Of a stretch of DNA of 15,529 nt, positions 14,184 to 15,529 are shown piece after piece. Position numbers and translations under genes: made by a program. The stretch is from contig JALQSZ010000009.1 in NCBI GenBank assembly GCA_023264135.1, positions 1-15,529 on the forward strand. The letters run 5' to 3'. Source of the DNA: Acidimicrobiales bacterium. Lineage in GTDB: Bacteria > Actinomycetota > Acidimicrobiia > Acidimicrobiales > Acidimicrobilacustridaceae. The notes under the pieces were generated by a model. It did no database searches. It was not told the DNA's origin and worked only from the letters and a program-made list of their open reading frames with translations. Each line of letters begins with the position of its first letter. Within the stretch, counting starts at the first letter, position 1.

Positions 14184-14840
14184 TCACGATCGGATGATCG
14201 CGACGACGCCCTTCACGATCAGGAAGACCGAGATCATTCCGAACAGGCCCACAAGGACTTGTTGCCAGTGACTATCGAGCCATCGGTGCCAAATCTCCAA
14301 CACCCGCTCGCGACTCTTGGGCCGGACGGTGAGATAGAGCACCGGAAGCAATTCAAGTAGCGATCCAATAGCGATATACAGCGCCACAGCAACCCACTTC
14401 TGTGGGTTATGAAAATGCTGCTGCACGATTTCGTTGCCTGCGGCATAGGACAGAACATTGGCTGGAAGAAAAAGGCCGAGACCAAACGCCGTGAACACCG
14501 ACATTGTGCCAACGCGGTTCATCCACTTTGGAAATTCACGAGCGGTGTCACTTCGCGACCGACGGAATTCGCGGATCGCAAAGAACGCAACGACCAGACC
14601 AATCGCAAGGTCGATTGCACCAAGCCACCAATGTTTGCGATGAGCGGAACCAGAGTCGTGCACCGCTCCACTCACCACCACCATCGCAGCGCAGCACACC
14701 CCAATGGAGACGGCCCACCCACAGGCAGCGGCCCAGGAGCTTCGTACTTTTTCCGACTCTGACATCATCACGACTGCAGCAATGATGAACAACGGCGAGA
14801 TCGTCGTTGCGAGTCCAAGGATCAGCAGGTTGATACTCAT
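14184..14840 (-). CDS. GAP-family (sulfolipid-addressing-like, SfLAP) six-helix membrane protein
   Basis: A 218-aa inner-membrane protein with hydrophobic stretches at about 3-26, 36-59, 71-90, 113-134, 149-171 and 194-216. The opening MSINLLILGLATTISPLFI, with Ser-Pro in the first helix, and the GLGLFLPANVLSY repeat-like segment (120-132) fit the actinobacterial GAP/SfLAP group. That group is related in topology to LysE-type exporters and named from roles in mycobacterial glycolipid export. Substrate unknown. The start at 14840 follows GGGAGACGTG; a reading from 14912 extends upstream through non-conserved sequence and overlaps the hairpin behind atpC. It is convergent with ppk2 and downstream of the ATP synthase operon on the same strand, separated from it by that hairpin. 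The family call rests on topology and the N-terminal pattern, so a different small transporter family is possible. Confidence 0.75.
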   Translation of the reverse strand: MSINLLILGLATTISPLFIIAAVVMMSESEKVRSSWAAACGWAVSIGVCCAAMVVVSGAVHDSGSAHRKHWWLGAIDLAIGLVVAFFAIREFRRSRSDTAREFPKWMNRVGTMSVFTAFGLGLFLPANVLSYAAGNEIVQQHFHNPQKWVAVALYIAIGSLLELLPVLYLTVRPKSRERVLEIWHRWLDSHWQQVLVGLFGMISVFLIVKGVVAIIRS

Positions 14841-14896
14841 CACGTCTCCCACGCCGATCAAACGAGCCCAAACACTACTGAGGTGCGAGCCGGACG

Positions 14897-14926
14897 CGTG
14901 TGAGGCGCCCAAAGGCGCCCCACACG
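14897..14926 (-). terminator. Hairpin behind the ATP synthase operon
   Basis: CGTGTG and CACACG, then GGCGCC and GGCGCC, pair as a 13-position stem with one A-C mismatch and a 4-nt loop. It starts 27 bp after the atpC stop. There is no T-run on the minus strand after it. Placement between atpC and the GAP-family gene makes it the likely end of the ATP synthase transcript, perhaps a leaky or Rho-assisted one. Confidence 0.6.
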
Positions 14927-14953
14927 GTTACTCAAAATGTTCGTGCCAACGAT

Positions 14954-15349
14954 TTAGTGGAACTGCTCGACCGCCACGAGACGGGCCGAAGCACGAGCCA
15001 ACGCAGCGATCGCTTCGTCGTCGTCACCGTTTTGCACAGCGGCTTGCGCCTTTTCCTGGGCCTTGCGTGCACGCTCGACATCGATGGTCGAGGAGAGTTC
15101 CGCAAGGTCGGAAAGGATCTTCACGTGGTCATCGCTGACCTCAATGAAGCCACCGTGCACGGCGGCCTTTTCGCTGCCACCTTCGGCAAGGGTGATCTCA
15201 ACCGTGGCAATCGCAAGCGCTCCGACGAAGGGCGCGTGGCCAGCGAGGAACGCGATATCGCCACCACCCACGGTGCGCGCACGCACCATGGTGGCGTCAC
15301 CCGAGAACAACGTGCGCTCGGGAGAAACGAGTTCGACGGCCAGAGGCAT
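14954..15349 (-). CDS. atpC: ATP synthase F1 subunit epsilon
   Basis: Epsilon subunit of the F1 part of the membrane ATP synthase, which couples the central stalk to catalysis and can inhibit ATP hydrolysis. The 131-aa product has the standard beta-sandwich (MPLAVELVSPERTLFSGDA, AFLAGHAPFVGAL, HGGFIEVSDDHVKILSD) up to about residue 84 and a C-terminal helical hairpin (about 88-127). Its ATG shares one base with the TGA stop of atpD (TGATG), so translation is coupled. Last gene of the ATP synthase operon. Identification is secure from sequence and order. Confidence 0.97.
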   Translation of the reverse strand: MPLAVELVSPERTLFSGDATMVRARTVGGGDIAFLAGHAPFVGALAIATVEITLAEGGSEKAAVHGGFIEVSDDHVKILSDLAELSSTIDVERARKAQEKAQAAVQNGDDDEAIAALARASARLVAVEQFH

Positions 15350-15529
15350 CAGGCGTTGGCCTCGAGTTCGCGTGCCTTGGCACGAGCGCTGTCGGCATCG
15401 CCGACGTTGAGGAATGCCTGTTCCGGAAGATCGTCGAGGTCGCCGTTGACGAGCTGTTCGAACGAATCGACGGTGTCTTCGACAGGAACGAAGATGCCCG
15501 GCATGCCGGTGAAGACTTCGGCCACGAAG
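15349..15529 (-). CDS. atpD: ATP synthase F1 subunit beta (C-terminal end only)
   Basis: The last 59 codons of the catalytic beta subunit; the rest lies beyond the right edge. The reading FVAEVFTGMPGIFVPVED is the conserved C-terminal segment of AtpD, where related proteins read QVAEVFTGxxGxxVPLxDT. It is followed by SFEQLVNGDLDDLPEQAFLNVG, matching the family's F-xx-I-L-x-G-xx-D-xx-P-E-xAF-xxVG ending. The last stretch, DADSARAKARELEANA, is a normal variable tail. It overlaps atpC by one base, as expected for the D-C end of an atp operon. Confidence 0.95.
   Translation of the reverse strand, partial: FVAEVFTGMPGIFVPVEDTVDSFEQLVNGDLDDLPEQAFLNVGDADSARAKARELEANA

Noticed and set aside
1..15529. 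Mobile element, CRISPR array, tRNA or rRNA
   Set aside because: I found no direct-repeat arrays, transposase-like products, terminal repeats, attachment-site duplications or tRNA-like cloverleaf sequences by eye; genes are housekeeping or catabolic and similar in style throughout.

Overview
The window is chromosomal DNA of a moderately GC-rich actinobacterium. The gene content fits an Actinomycetota lineage such as Acidimicrobiia: a polyphosphate/ROK-type glucokinase, a paired half-site acyl-CoA dehydrogenase like mycobacterial FadE26/FadE27, a GAP (sulfolipid-addressing-like) membrane protein, and tight operons with GTG starts. The lineage is an inference from gene content, not from a marker gene. 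There is no rRNA, tRNA, CRISPR array, insertion sequence or phage gene. Coding density is very high and the largest gap is 196 bp, so no stretch over 300 bases lacks a gene.

Region 1 (1-3755, minus strand) is a sugar-phosphate operon read gnd -> galM -> pgi -> glucokinase (5' end only, cut by the window edge). The genes overlap or lie 15-68 bp apart. Together they would equilibrate glucose anomers, phosphorylate glucose, interconvert G6P and F6P, and oxidise 6-phosphogluconate. Region 2 (3892-7835, plus) holds a large membrane protein fused to an extracytoplasmic PI-PLC-like phosphodiesterase domain, then a stand-alone NAD(P) aldehyde dehydrogenase closed by a strong hairpin terminator.

Region 3 (7853-12866) is a catabolic island around one divergent control region. 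On the minus strand two acyl-CoA dehydrogenase subunits, which carry complementary halves of the usual motifs, are followed by a shortened acetolactate-synthase-like protein whose ThDP motif is degenerate. On the plus strand a COG2159-type amidohydrolase is read the other way. Between them lies a 27-bp palindrome (11480-11506). It covers the -35 of the amidohydrolase promoter, and its half-site recurs at the -35 of the dehydrogenase promoter. This looks like a repressor-controlled acyl-CoA (lipid, steroid side-chain or similar) degradation locus.

Region 4 (12855-14179, plus) is a small two-helix membrane protein whose stop overlaps (ATGA) the start of a PPK2-family polyphosphate kinase. Region 5 (14184-15529, minus) is a six-helix GAP-family membrane protein and the end of the ATP synthase operon (atpD 3' end, atpC) with a hairpin behind it. 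The most noteworthy items are the palindrome with mirrored promoters, the split-site dehydrogenase pair, the apparent ThDP pseudoenzyme in the same operon, and the membrane-PLC fusion. No entirely novel system could be demonstrated from sequence alone.
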